DNA of 64,000 bases from positions 27,497,432-27,561,431 of the forward strand of contig JAJLRJ010000008.1 in NCBI GenBank assembly GCA_024195265.1. The letters run 5' to 3'. The translations under genes and the position numbers were made by a program. Of the stretch, positions 46,178 through 58,355 are shown piece by piece (position 1 is the first letter of the stretch; every line of letters begins with the position of its first letter). Under the pieces are notes generated by a model that ran no database searches, was not told where the DNA came from, and saw nothing but the letters and a program-made list of their open reading frames with translations. The DNA is from Dendrophyllia cribrosa (taxonomy: Eukaryota; Cnidaria; Anthozoa; Scleractinia; Dendrophylliidae).

Positions 46178-47947
46178 CTATACTTATACCGCAGGTTTGC
46201 GTTTAAGAAAAAAAACTGACTTGTAAACACAGTGTACAAAAGGAGGATTTTACCATCTTTCCAGCATGCACTGCAAGCAAACTATATTATCAAAAGGCAG
46301 TGACCCGCAAGCAGCTCATTAATTTTTACACAGATGCCGTTGAGGTTGGAGGTCAGTTGGTCATAGCAGAAGAAATGTTAACCTATTTATTCTATTCACC
46401 TTTACAGAATATTTTCCATTTCAGTTATGTTTACAGTTTGCTTTAAGGGCGCTTAAATTCCCAGAGGGGCCAAAACCCTCGATCGGCGTCACACGGTAGA
46501 TGCTTAAAATCTCTTCACAGATTCATGGAATCAATAAACCTTCTTGCCATTTCTAAACAATGCCGGCTTATATTAGAAGAAATATTCGTATATTTGCTTG
46601 CTTCGACTTATTGAATCTAACACCGGTTGTGTTGTTTTTAGTTCAAAATCAATCTTTGCTTTTCTCGCAATTTTCTGAATTTTGTATGATACAAGCATTA
46701 ATCATTAAGTTTTCATCTTACTGTACATGTATATTTTCCTGTGACCAACATAAAACTCTATTCAGAAGTCATTCACCTGAATTTTAACCAAAGCATGCTG
46801 GACAGACGGTAATATCCTCCTTTCAGTTTCAAGACAGAACAATTTACAGCTCTTATACATGTATATTAAAATTTTGCTTTTGTCGATCTTGGTGCATATT
46901 CACACTGTAAAATACTATGAACAACAATACAGATAATAATACAGTGTAAAGAAAATTTCTATGCACCCAAAACTACCTAGTTTGCACTTTATACTGATAC
47001 TAAACCTACACCACTGCACATGTACAGGGGTGTAGCTAAGAAAAAACTGAGCAGGCTCATTAACAAGCCCAGCTGGTTTTTCTGGCTTGTGCACCTTCAA
47101 AATCACCCCAAGTCTTTGTTGTTTTGTTTAAAATATCAGCCGGTGGTGATAAGTTCTTTTTCAGCTGGTGGAATTAGCTCTTGGCTACATCCCTGCACAT
47201 ATAAGAAAAACACCCTCATCTCTCTCTACAGTTACATTTGGTTATTATTTTATTACTCAACATGTGTTGCTTTTAACTGATTCGAATATTTGATTTCACA
47301 TTGGGAGTTTAAAAAGAATGATGCAATCCATTCACAATTACAGTGACTGTATGAACATTATTTTTGAATAATGTGCAGAAAGAGGTGACCGATAATTTTT
47401 AACTTTAATACTCCATAGTACAATGTACAAGTCAATCCCACTCATCAAGACCAACAGGGTATTTTTACTGTCTTTAAGTGATCAACCAAGTTACAATCTT
47501 GGATGTTATAAAATTCAGACTGCAGATTGCAGACTGGCATAAGCACATATTAGGTATCAAGTGCAGTCTGCTGACTGGGTATAAAAAGCAGACTGAGTCC
47601 AAAACTGTCACTTTATCCTAATTTATGACTTAATCTATTAAGCAATCCGCTGCAAAACTTGCCTTCTAAGCCTTAGAGTAGATGTCTCATATCTTCTTCT
47701 TTCTGACGGTATTCTATTTTCTACAATCACACAAGATAACTGTGAACATCTTAACATCTTTAATCTGTAATGTTATAAAAATGAATTGTATGGAGTACCT
47801 ACATGTATCAGAGATACAAATGTAGTCAGCACACAACTGCACACCATTGTAGGCACTAAGAAATATGTTTGGTCTTACAACTGTATATTAATATAGTCAG
47901 TATTTTATACTCAGTCTGGAGTCCAAAATCTAAAGTCTATAATATGC

Positions 47948-47992
47948 ACTTATTGACTGAGTGGGAGGGCCCGGACAGGAAAATATTTGGCT

Positions 47993-48032
<40 letters not shown>

Positions 48033-48091
48033 TGCCATGACCGAGAGCCAAATATTTTCCTGTTGGGCCCGACCTAACTCAGTCAATAAGT
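47948..48091. mobile_element. 144-bp hairpin MITE
   Basis: ACTTATTGACTGAG, GACAGGAAAATATTTGGCTC and GTCATGGC pair with the right half over about 65 bases around a GAGCGCAGCGAG loop. Confidence 0.9.
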
Positions 48092-48516
48092 ATTATATAA
48101 ATATAATATGACTAGAAAGTACAAGAAAAGTTGTACAGTGCGAGGCCACTTGAACTTGAGCGGGGCCGGACAGCTTTTTCCGGACCAGCTCACGTCAACC
48201 GGTCAGGCCCCGCTCACGTCACCTTGCGATTCTATTTTCTGTAGGATTGCATCAGTGGGGCCATACGGTCATATTATAATGACTTTTATTTATTACACAA
48301 CATACATGTAGCATTTGAGGGCACAAATAAGCAACAAAACCAGTCAAATATGCCATGTTATTACACTTGTCTTGACTATAGGCTAGAGACACATTAAATT
48401 TTTTTCAAAAACTTATATTTGAGAATAGATGATTGTTGTACATGTATAATAGTAATAATAGGTAAATTAATAGGTAAATTATATAAAAAATAACATATAC
48501 ATGTATAACAAACAAT

Positions 48517-48635
48517 TTAATCAGCGGAACGTTGTGTAATGGGGCCAGGCATTTTTACTCATCATGCAGTTTTTATTTTTTCTCACCTGATTTGTAAAAA
48601 TACAAAGCCGTATTACACAACTTTTCGCTGAATAA
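48517..48635. mobile_element. 119-bp MITE
   Basis: TTAATCAGCGGAACGTTGTG TAAT and complement (TTATTCAGCGAAAAGTTGTG TAAT) form 29-base ends. Confidence 0.82.
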
Positions 48636-50261
48636 CCTCTATTTATACTGACCAGTCACAATACAATCTGCATATTTAAGCTTAATTTATAGTTAATGTT
48701 GTTGTTTTAAAGACTGAGTTGACTGTGAGTTTAGCCAAGTAGTAAAATCAACTGCTGCTGTGGTCACGAAGTGGTTGACTGTGATTTTAGGCAAGTATCC
48801 TTGCCGTTTTATATTTTTCGCTCTCACCGTTTTACATTATTTTTCGCTTGGCACGCTTAAAGAACGAGAAATACACACAATGCTTTTGTTTCGTTGTGGA
48901 GGTCAGTTACAGTTGTTATGAAAATAATGTTGACTGTGGGACTGCAGACCGCAGTAGCAGCTCCAAAGAGATTGCGGGTTTATTATGTAAATTATGATTT
49001 GGTGACTGCCGGACCACAGTCGCAGTCTTGATTTATGTAGCTGAAAATGGGCCAGGTATTCTGCCCCTTCATGTATTGTAAAGCTTTGCAGACCTGTATA
49101 AACTTACATGTATATGTAATAACGTGTGTTCATGCATTGACCTGTGTTATTGTAACTCTCTGTAAAATATACCCTAGTGTACATTTCTCAAAACTGATCT
49201 TTTTCGATTCATTTTCTATCAAGTCGTGGCAGTTTAAAGTGAAATATATCCCACCACTTTTGTAAAACTAAACTGATTTGAGTATTAAGCATTTCGGAAA
49301 TCAATTGAATTTGATATTTGTTACATGTACATGTAGATTCATGCCAGAAATGCACGCATGGTTGACAGTACAAATTAAATCGAAACGCTACCCAGCGGTA
49401 AAAACATACCTGCAAAGATGCGTGGGTTCTTCTTCATTCTTTTAGGGCATTTTGTATTGAGATTTCCACTGAATAAAGCCGACCGCCATTCGACCGTTGA
49501 AAATATCCCGCCTTCGCCGCCTTCGGGTCAGTGGCCTTCATCATTCAACGGTGGATGCGTCATGTATAGGGACATAGATTGTACCCTTTCATACGCCCTG
49601 AGTTGCGTGGATTAAATTACCGGAAATATTTTGGATCGAGCCGTCAGAGGAAACTTAAAACAGTTCGAGTTAATAAAATTTCAAGTTATTGGGGGTAACG
49701 AATAATTGTAATAGAGCGAAGCAGGGGAAAACTACCTTTAGTTCTAGCTATCGAGAAGTTCGATACTGTGACTCTCTAGCCCTAGAGGAGGGGAGGCGCG
49801 AAGCGCCGATGCTGGCACGCGTGTTTTCGTGCTCCTCCCTCGAACGTTAGAGAAAGTTAGTGAGAGAAACCGACTGTCTGTTACTCGGTCGCTCGATCGG
49901 TCGATTGGATGTAAACTTTTATGGTTAATTCCGCTGACCAGTGGGTATGTACTAATTTTTCGCGTTTGGACCGCAGTTTGGAATCCTCTGAAAGCACAAG
50001 CTGTAGAAAACGAAACCGATCTGCGGAATTGAGGGGGGTGGGGTGAGAGTGAGCCCGGAGGGAAAATGTTTGAGACTGTAAAACATTTCGGCCTTTAAGA
50101 CATTAATTTTTAAAGCAAAAAGGGGAAGGGGACAACCACCGCTGGAATTCAAATTGATATTTCAAGACTTTAATATGCTACGTGGCTCAACATTTACTTG
50201 TACCCTTCACATTATCATTGCCACGAATTACCACCTTATTACCCACGATCTGCTCCCTTAC

Positions 50262-50334
50262 GGCCTCGTGGTTCAAGCGGTAGAGCGACGGAAGATCTGA
50301 TTCGGAAGTCGTGGGTTCGAATCCCACCGAGGTC
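50262..50334 (+). repeat. tRNA-like sequence, probably a SINE head or tRNA pseudogene
   Basis: 73 bases with a pairing acceptor stem (GGCCTCG/CGAGGTC), D-stem GTTC/GAGC, and T-arm GTGGG-TTCGAAT-CCCAC. The anticodon stem CGGAA/TTCGG has a mismatch and the base before TCT is A, not the invariant T33, so I doubt it is a working tRNA. GTAGAGCG-CGGA and GGGTTCGAA are shared with the SINE at 21.1 kb. Confidence 0.6.
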
Positions 50335-51087
50335 AAAGATTTTTTCTTTTCCTCGTGTGGTCCCTCATTTCCTTACTGAGGCTAACGCTCAGTGCAGGGA
50401 AATTTATGGGTTGACCTTAGTACTATAATTTACACACAGAGTTAATTCTCTGATTCCTTGTTATTTGTAAATGTTGATTACAGTACGGTAAATGTTGCCA
50501 GTCCACAAAAAAACCCTCCATACATAGGCCTCTTCCATTATTAGTTCGTCGCTATTTTAAAGACGATATCTGATTGGTCAGATCAAACTGCGCGGTCATG
50601 AAAACGAAAATAAAAATAACCTTTACAGCATGGCCGCTAACTAATAACATATTTCAAATAAATATCATGGGGTACGGGGTTCTGTTCTCTTACTTCATTT
50701 TCTCTTGAGTTTCATTATTTTGTATAAATAAAGTCCAGTTTTGTCTCGGCCAGTCTAAGTTTACCCTTTTTATCAGTCTTGTTTATAATTATACTGGTTT
50801 TAACTTAAGGCGCCGAAAATAGAAGCTTGCATATATGAAATGGGCGAAACTTGTGTAGTTTTGCGCCCAATTTATAAATGGAAATTGGCAACCTTTATCT
50901 TTATTTCTAAAATTGCGAACAAAACATTCGACGAAAGTTATTCAAGGTGGTGTCCCTATGTGTCCCGTCAATCGATCTGCTCTCAAGCGCTTTTATATCC
51001 TTGAGTTTTTCTACTGAACTGCGTAAGTAAACCTTAAATGTCACACATATCGTATCGTATTTTCACGGGTTGGCTCAAATGAGCCTT

Positions 51088-51955
51088 TCATTCGATTTAC
51101 ATGTTCTTTACAATGTTCCTTACAGACTCTCTTTTTCGATTTACATGCTATTTACAGGTTAGCCTCCCTTTTTGTATTTACATGTTATTTACAGGATAGC
51201 CGCTTTTTTATTTACATGTTATTTACAGGGTTCCTTACAGGCTCCCTTTTTTATTTACATGCTATTTACAGGTTAGCCTCCCTTTTTCGATTTACATGTT
51301 ATTTACAGGTTAGCCTCCCTTTTTCGATTTACATGTTATTTACATGATAGCCTCCCTTTTTCGATTTACATGTTATTTACAGGTTAGCCTCCCTTTTTCG
51401 ATTTACATGTTATTTACAGGGTTCCTTGCAAGCTCCGTTTTACGATTTACATGTTATTTACAGGTTAGCCTCTTTTTTATTTAAATGTTATTTACAGGTT
51501 AGCCTCCCTTTTTCGATTTACATGTTATTTACAAGTTAGCCTCTTTTTTATTTACATGTTATTTACAGGGTTCCTTGCAAGCTCCGTTTTACGATTTACA
51601 TGTTATTTACATGATAGCCTCCCCTTTTCGATTTACATGTTATTTACAGGTTAGCCTCCCTTTTTCGATTTACATGTTATTTACAGGGTTCCTTGCAAGC
51701 TCCGTTTTACGATTTACATGTTATTTACAGGGTCTAGATACTGTAAATGTGTGTGAAATAATTTCCATGTTATTTACATGACCCTTTTTTTCTCACTGTA
51801 ACAAGAACCATGTAAATAACTATTTACAGTAGGTTTACATGTGTGCTCAAACCTGTAAATTTCATGTAAATTTTATTTACAAAACCCTAACATGTAAATC
51901 GCAGTTTACAAAGTATGTAAATCCATATTTACATGTTGTAAATTTATTTTTACAT
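51088..51955. repeat. Right minisatellite array of the 10.7-kb element
   Basis: Reverse-complement version of the left array: units of CGATTTACATGTTATTTACA then GGTTAGCCTCCCTTTTT, with variants carrying GGGTTCCTTGCAAGCTCCG. About twenty copies, then ending in TGTAAAT-rich sequence up to the terminal repeat. Confidence 0.95.
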
Positions 51956-51987
51956 GTGCATGTAAATTTTCAACTTTTCCTGTGATA

Positions 51988-52140
51988 TAGGAACTGGATC
52001 GACCATGCTTACACGCTGACCATTCGTAAATTCTTCTGCCATTCTTCCATACGGCACCGCCCCATGCGGTGGTATCACCACGGCTTGACCCGTCAGTGGC
52101 AATGATGTAAGAGGGGGTTTTCCTGTTGCATGTTCTACAT
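51988..52140 (-). pseudogene. LINE-like RNase H fragment, 5' part, copy 1
   Basis: On the minus strand ATDGSSRGDTTAWGGAVW, then KNGRRIYEWSACKHGRSSSY, the first RNase H strand with its catalytic Asp. Contiguous with 40800-41302 before the 10.7-kb insertion. Confidence 0.75.
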
Positions 52141-52259
52141 GGTGGCATTGGTGATTCAAAGAAATGCATTTTAGTGAAATTTAAGACAACTGTATGGCAG
52201 AAGAGCACATTTTTTCGATGCTTTATGACGGAACTTAGTGTAATCAATAGCTCACCAGA

Positions 52260-54100
52260 ATAACGGGACTTGAGTGTGTGGTCGTATTATGAAAATTCAG
52301 ATGTTCGGAGGTGTGTAATATTTCTTTTAACTTGAGTAGAGTGGACCTACTCTTTCTCCGGCTAGGCCTGTGTAGGTCCGCCATATTTAAAGTCCAGCAA
52401 ATGCAATAGTACGCATGCTTATAAATAATTAGCCGCCATGTTGTCCTCTATTTCTGGTCATGTTCCCCTACATTCTAGGCCTTCTGTATCACCATCTTGC
52501 CATTGTCTTGCCCTGACTTACTCTTCTACTTCCCCTTTCTCCTTCTTAGACAACTACAAAATTTAGATATACATGAGAACATATCATGCAAATTAAGGAC
52601 AGACTTGGCAATAATAGATAAAGGAACCGAAGCTCACAAACCAACTGTGAACCTATTCAAATGGATTTTTCCACGATAATGTACCATGGTTAATTTTACT
52701 ACACACTCAATATAAAAAAACGTTAAAGTTCTGTTTATTAACATCTTTATCCTACTTATTTACACTATCAGTTGTATGATCCACATTTTCAACAATGTGG
52801 AGCTTTTTGTCACTGGTTAACTTTTGATTAATTGCTTGGTTGTTTGATTCTCTCTGAAGCTCCTCCTTTGAAATTACAAAATGAAGATTAATTTAAATTA
52901 TAAAATTAATGATGAAATGGGAACCATATCGTTTCAGCTTAGGAGCAGTGCATTTACGCTATCTTTTGTTCGTTTCACCAAACTTGGACTTGTCACGGCA
53001 ATTAACACAGTAATCACAATCAACAACTGTACATCCTTGGAAATTCCCATATGATACCTTCTAACTTCTGTTTGTTCTTTTGCTTTGTATTGTTTGGTTG
53101 TGACCCTGCTTCCTTCCTTCCTTTAAGTTTTTGCTTGTTTCCCGTGTGGCGTTCTCCGGTATTATCAAGGGTTGCTCTGTCGTTGTGTTATTGTTTTCTC
53201 TAGTAGTGATGGTAGCTACTGTTGTTGTCTGCACCTCTCATCGGCACTTGATGAGGAATGGTAAACGTCAGTGCAGGATTGTACGTAATAAAATAATAAC
53301 ATGAAATAATAATGACATTATTATGCAGTTTTAACCCTTTTATCCCACACAAAAGTTAATGCACTCATGGCCGTATGAAGCAATGCGTATGCGTGTGATC
53401 CATTGCTTTCATTGACCATCAGATGGTTTATTTTGTCTAGTATTCTAAGCCTGATGCCATCGATAATAAAGAGACTGGGTTTGAAACTATGATCACGTGG
53501 GGTGTTTCAAGCACGGTGATTGGTTGCTTTTTGATTTCAAGATGGTGGAACCTGGTGGACATTTGTGACGAAGAAAATGGCGTAAGTTTGGCATATGGCC
53601 TTTTTTACCCCAAGTTTGTTCGTTGAAACGAACTATTTCTCTATTTTCATTCTTTTTATGTCGAAAATAACCCATCTAATCCACGCAAAGCCATTTCCGA
53701 GTTGTAGGTATGAGGCTAATTTCACTTGTTCAGTCCTTCGCTTCCTGCAAAACATTTTGTAAATCCGCTGACTAATGTAAACACATGCGCATATATAGTA
53801 TTCTGCGAGAAGACGTGTTACATTTCATTTATTATTTCCTCCTTCAATAAACAAACACCTTACAGTACATTATGAAGGGGCTGCTCTGTTGTTTTGCATT
53901 TGGATTTTTAAATGTTTTAAAACCAGTTCACGGTTCGGTTCAGTTTACCTTTATTTTGAATTTAGAAACATAACTTTACTGGGCATGCATCAAGGTCTGC
54001 AAAGAACTATAATTCAGCTTGTCCTCTTCTTTGAGGATCTGCCTGGTCCAGCCCTTGGTCAGCCACTTACATCTTTGAGCCTTTTAGCAGAAATTCTTTC
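52260..54100. other. No gene seen
   Basis: AT-rich sequence with short open frames and no splice support or recognised motif. Simple AATAAT tracts near 53290. Confidence 0.45.
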
Positions 54101-54109
54101 GGGAACATC

Positions 54110-54640
54110 AAATAGATGTCCTTGGAAAGTGTGGTATCATTCGAAGCAAGGTGCTGGACACATTCGCACTTGGCAAACTGAACACTCGTAGACTGTTTCC
54201 ACTCATTGTATGTGTACGTTACATGTTCTTTGAGCGTCAGTTTTCAAAGGATGGTAGAACTGCACACGGTTAAAGTAAATATCTGGTTGGGTAACATTCG
54301 CTGACAAGTAACCGGTATCTCTAGAAAACGAATTTCATGCAATAAGTTGCTCCACTAGTTTCTCTTTCAATGTGGCTAGGGTGACGCCTCCATGAAAGGC
54401 CAAACATTTCCTTTCATGAGCCTTGAGCAAGTTGCTATCCATTGATCACCCAAATCAACTCCTCCCATATGTGAATTGCACATGTTTATCACCTTTGGCT
54501 GTGCAAAGTTCCCTGTTTGCCACTGACCTTCGGATCTGACTTTCCATTCCAACTGACCAATTTCTAAACCCTTTGGAAGAGTTGTCATCAGGTGGAAAAA
54601 CGTATTGTCCACCTGGGGAATATGGCTATATGGTTTGTTT
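54110..54640 (-). pseudogene. piggyBac-type transposase C-terminal fragment
   Basis: On the minus strand: NMCNSHMGGVDLGDQ, the block containing the last catalytic Asp of piggyBac/PGBD transposases; then GGVTLATLKEKLVEQLI; then CSVCQVRMCPAPCFE, the C-terminal Cys-rich zinc-binding domain. Stops and frame changes separate the pieces, and a TGA follows CFE where Arg-Tyr-His-Thr would be usual. The N-terminal two thirds are not seen. Confidence 0.8.
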
Positions 54641-55369
54641 AACGCCCTCTACTGGTTGCCTCGTAACAGGTAAAAGGTTTTTTACAGCGATTGTCGTGCT
54701 TCTCTTGAGGCTAAAGATCATGAAATGAATTTTTCATGATGTTTGTGGTTAGACTATCATTTTGGGTCAAAATTTGAGATTTCTTCTATGATGTGTGGCG
54801 ATGTTTTAGAGTGGTGACAAGGCCACCTAGACCCTTTTTTTCGCTTTTGGCCATCCTAGATTTTTTGCAAAGGGGTTAACTCATGATTTGGAGTAAAAAA
54901 ATTGAAAAATTTTGGTTGTTGTTTGTTCCGGTTTCTTGGTACTCTTTTGCCTAGTATGACGAAGATATCAGCATGTCAAGCAGGGGTTCGCATCGAGTTA
55001 CCAGCTCGACTAATTGTTGCCAGGTATTGCTTTGACAGTGCTGTTCTTCGTGAAGCATTTCCCAGTGGCTCCACCAATTTTCAGCTTAAGAGAAAGGACG
55101 TGCTGCATATCAAATAAATACAACCTTCTTTGAACCAACAGTTGTATCATGTTAATTTAAAAGTTTCTTTACAATCACGCATTGTCGCACATTCTTTCAT
55201 TTATTTGTTAAAGGTGTTTTCTCTCATTAGCATTTTCATTTACTTAGTATAAATTTCAAACTGAAGATGACAAAGGATTGTCGAAACATGTTTTTCTTAA
55301 ATCAAAACAGTTGTCTTTGCTTTGAAAATTATTACTTGCTTGCTATTATCTAGACCTCATGTCCATAAG

Positions 55370-57230
55370 TAGTAAAATAAATTTGTAATACCCCCGGAAA
55401 AATTAAATTGTTATTGTAAATTAATTAAGGTGGCTGAACACAGTTTCACTGTACCTATGCGTCATTCATTGTCATTTTAAAACTACTAACGGCTGGGCTC
55501 CCAAAATTGGCGAGGCATACGATTAAGCAACAAGCTATATATTTTGATATTTGTGTTGAGCTTTTAGGGTGTTGCCATGGCAACACGGTGGATTGTAAAT
55601 CAGCCTGCAATATTTGGTTTCGTTTATTTTCAGAAAATCTAGTCGTTAGATTTTGTCCATCATTTGTCTCCAATAAACTCGTAAAAACATTCGCATGTTA
55701 ACACTGGTCTCATGTAACTTTGACAGAGGAATCTTCCGTAATTTGTGGTTTCATATGTTTGCGTTTTGTAAAAATCTCCTTTGTTAGATTTCAAATTTCT
55801 GATGGCAGGTGAATTCGGCATATTAGGAACTATTATTGTGCCAGATTTTGTGAAATTCTAACGAGTGGTTCCGTAGAAATCAGCACGTTTCCGAGAAAAG
55901 TCGCTAAAACATGCAGTCACAATTTTTTAGTCAACTGCGCATGAGTTGCATTTGACTGGGTTCTCGATCCAAAGACAAAAACGACCAAAAAGGCAGTGTA
56001 TTTCTTCAAAGGTTCTATAAATTATCTATTGATTCAACAAACATTTTTACGAACAACAAATTGTTTGATTTAAAGACGAAAAACAACGCTTTCGCGATCC
56101 ACGCTGAGCAAAATAAAATGATCACTGAATGGGCGCCACGTTTATTTTTCTCAAAACTCTGCACGTGCTGACTCACGTAAGCAGTCGAAATTGAAGAGCG
56201 CGTGTGAACTGTGTTCAGCCACCTTAACGTATTATTCACTATTAAGCCTATTAATGTCTCAGAAGACATCTGCAAATGATTCTTGTAAAGATCTGTAATT
56301 TTCTTTGCCCTTGAGAACAGCTATGATATGCTTGCCCTTGGCTGCCATAACATCATGTCCCAAATCAAGCAGAGACAAAACTCATTAAAATAAAACTAGA
56401 ATTTCTTGTCATTCTTGCCCCATCCTCAGAAATTTAAATTCTTATGGTCTCTTCATGACCATCTGGGTGGCTTGTCCAGTAATCTCTTAGCCTTTGTTTT
56501 AGGTCACTGAATAATACCTGTGCTTCCTCCTTTTATCTAGCAGAAAAATATTTTTTTCAACATTTCACTTCCCCAAAGGAAGAGTCTTCGAATCCAAATC
56601 CCAAAGGTTTGATTTTTTTTCTAGCAAATGCTTTTGGTGTTTTAGTGCCTGTTATTGTGTGTAATAACAGACTTTGTTTCCTTGACTGTGATACTTCTCA
56701 CTTCCAGTCCAAAGGATGTGTCAAACCAGAGAGCTGTTTGTGCTCTACAAAAAGAGGATATTTATGTCCCTGACTTCTTTCTCGTTTCTTTAAAAATCGC
56801 TTTCCCTTTGTTGACAGATTTCCGACTTTTCAAGTGTACTAATGTAAAGGTCTTATTTTATGGCTTGTAAACTGTCAATTGTTTTCTCCTTTTCTTGGAT
56901 TGCCTCTGCATCTCTTGATAAAGTGTTTTAAGTTCTAACTCAAAATTAATGGAGCTCTCTTTCCATTCTTGGAGTTCGTCTATGATAGTTCATTCTCCTT
57001 TCTCGATGCCATTAAGTCAACTGTCTGCCTTCATAGATGTGAAATTTCTTGGACTTGTTGTTTAGTTCCTGGCTTTGTCTGTCACCCATTTTCTTCTTAT
57101 ATTCGCTGCTATTACTGTTCTTGCTAATCTCTGTAGATTTTTGTGAATATCAGTCCGGATGACTGGGTCCTCACTGAACCCGAAGGATTTCCAGGGATGG
57201 AAAATTCCAACAGATCGGTGTATTTGTTTG
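55370..57230 (-). pseudogene. Unrecognised decayed coding segment, interrupted by a MITE
   Basis: Minus-strand pieces such as GDRQSQELNNKSKKFHIYEG, IDELQEWKESSINFELELKT, MTRNSSFILMSF and AAKGKHIIAVLKGKENYR appear in order but in different frames. The last two match a clean frame at 62525-62674. A 795-base TTAA element (55429-56223) splits it. The protein family is unknown to me; charged, helix-rich composition suggests coiled coil. Confidence 0.5.
55429..56223. mobile_element. 795-bp TTAA element with GGTGGCTGAACACAGTT ends
   Basis: Inverted ends GGTGGCTGAACACAGTT. TTAA at 55425-55428 and 56224-56227. The paralogous segment at about 62685-62705 (read in reverse) keeps a single TTAA at this place, proving insertion. 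TTAA specificity fits piggyBac or Kolobok. Confidence 0.92.
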
Positions 57231-58355
57231 GATTAATAGCGGAGCCCGCGGAACGAAGGCCCGGCGGAGCACCATACTCATAGAACCTATGCCGTCATTT
57301 TTCATGGTCATGGCTAGCGGAATGTTTCGCGGGCGCGTTGTGCGCCCGCCGAACGCCCGCCGCTCGCCGTACGCGTTGGGCTAGCTTGCTGGCGCGTCTG
57401 ACGTCGCAAAACATGCGCGTGTGACGCCAAAATTCACAAAACATCCGGGATCTTTGAGGCTTTGTTTTTCGCGCGGCTACACAGCCGTCAGCTCGGTAAA
57501 CACTTTAGCCTTGCACGATTTTTATGCTGTTTTTAGCGGAGAATTAAAGTCGTTATTACCCAACATTTTTTTGGCGGTTTGCTACTCAAGACAGGATACT
57601 AATTAAGGGATACTCAGAAGCCGCTTTAGTGGAAAGAGAAGAGCTTTCAGGGATAAAATCTTGCTTCGAGGAACTATATACGGTTTTAGCAATGTGAAGA
57701 GATGGGTTCGTTTTACGGATTTCAGCACCAAAGCGGAGATTTAAAGAATTTCCAAGTACAGTAGTTGCCGGAGGGACTTAAAGGTAAAACAAATTACATT
57801 TTTCGATGGGAATTTATCTTGATATCAATCTGTGATTGACCTTTTGTTTGTGTTCTCGTTATGTTTTGGAGAATTGTTTATAAACGTGTAGCTTAAATTC
57901 AGTTGTATTAATTTCTTGAATTTCATCAAAGACACGGCTCGGTCTCGATGCGCTATAAATGGTATGCGTTTGCTTTTAAACAAACTCATGGAGATTTGAA
58001 TAAAATTTTTCGAAAGAAGATTGTGTTGTCTATTTTTATGTGTTTGTTCATTCATTACAGAGATTGAAAAGCGATTTTATGTAAACAAAACAAGACTTAG
58101 ATTTTATACTCGCGTCGCCTTATGCAAATATGCCTTTTGTGTATTTTTGCAATTTTGATTTCCAAATCAGTTTCTCGGGCACTTTTTGACAAGCAACAAC
58201 TGTATTTTCGGAAAATAGTCGTAATAGTTATTCTAGACGAAGAAAAAGTTGTTTTTGTGAACTTTTGTACGGTCTAAATGTACTGTGCAGACGGTCGGGT
58301 AATACTGTTTTTAAGAATTGCTAAAATTGAAAAATAGCCCGGTCGTCAATATTAA
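57231..58355. other. No gene seen; CG-rich patch
   Basis: About 57240-57400 is GC-rich (CGCGGGCGCG, GCCCGCCGCTCGCCG) within AT-rich surroundings. A 62-codon frame at 57421-57606 has no recognisable motif. Confidence 0.4.

Larger units (their letters stand above)
41303..51985. mobile_element. 10,683-bp TIR transposon flanked by TA, inserted in a LINE-like fragment
   Basis: The left end TCACTGGAAAAGTTGAAAAT and the reverse complement of the right end TCACAGGAAAAGTTGAAAAT differ at one base, and pairing continues through TTACAT. TA lies at 41301-41302 and 51986-51987. The paralogous uninterrupted site at about 62268-62280 reads GATCTATAGGAAC, exactly what remains after removing the block and one TA. 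Just inside each end are inverted minisatellite arrays. The 8.6-kb core holds MITEs, a tRNA-like sequence and only short open frames. No transposase motif was found, so it is either nonautonomous or encodes something I cannot see. Confidence 0.88.

Noticed and set aside
50262..50334. A functional tRNA-Arg(TCT) gene.
   Set aside because: Mismatched anticodon stem and no T at position 33; kept only as tRNA-like sequence.
53889..54191. A 100-codon plus-strand frame.
   Set aside because: It is the antisense of the piggyBac Cys-rich domain remnant.
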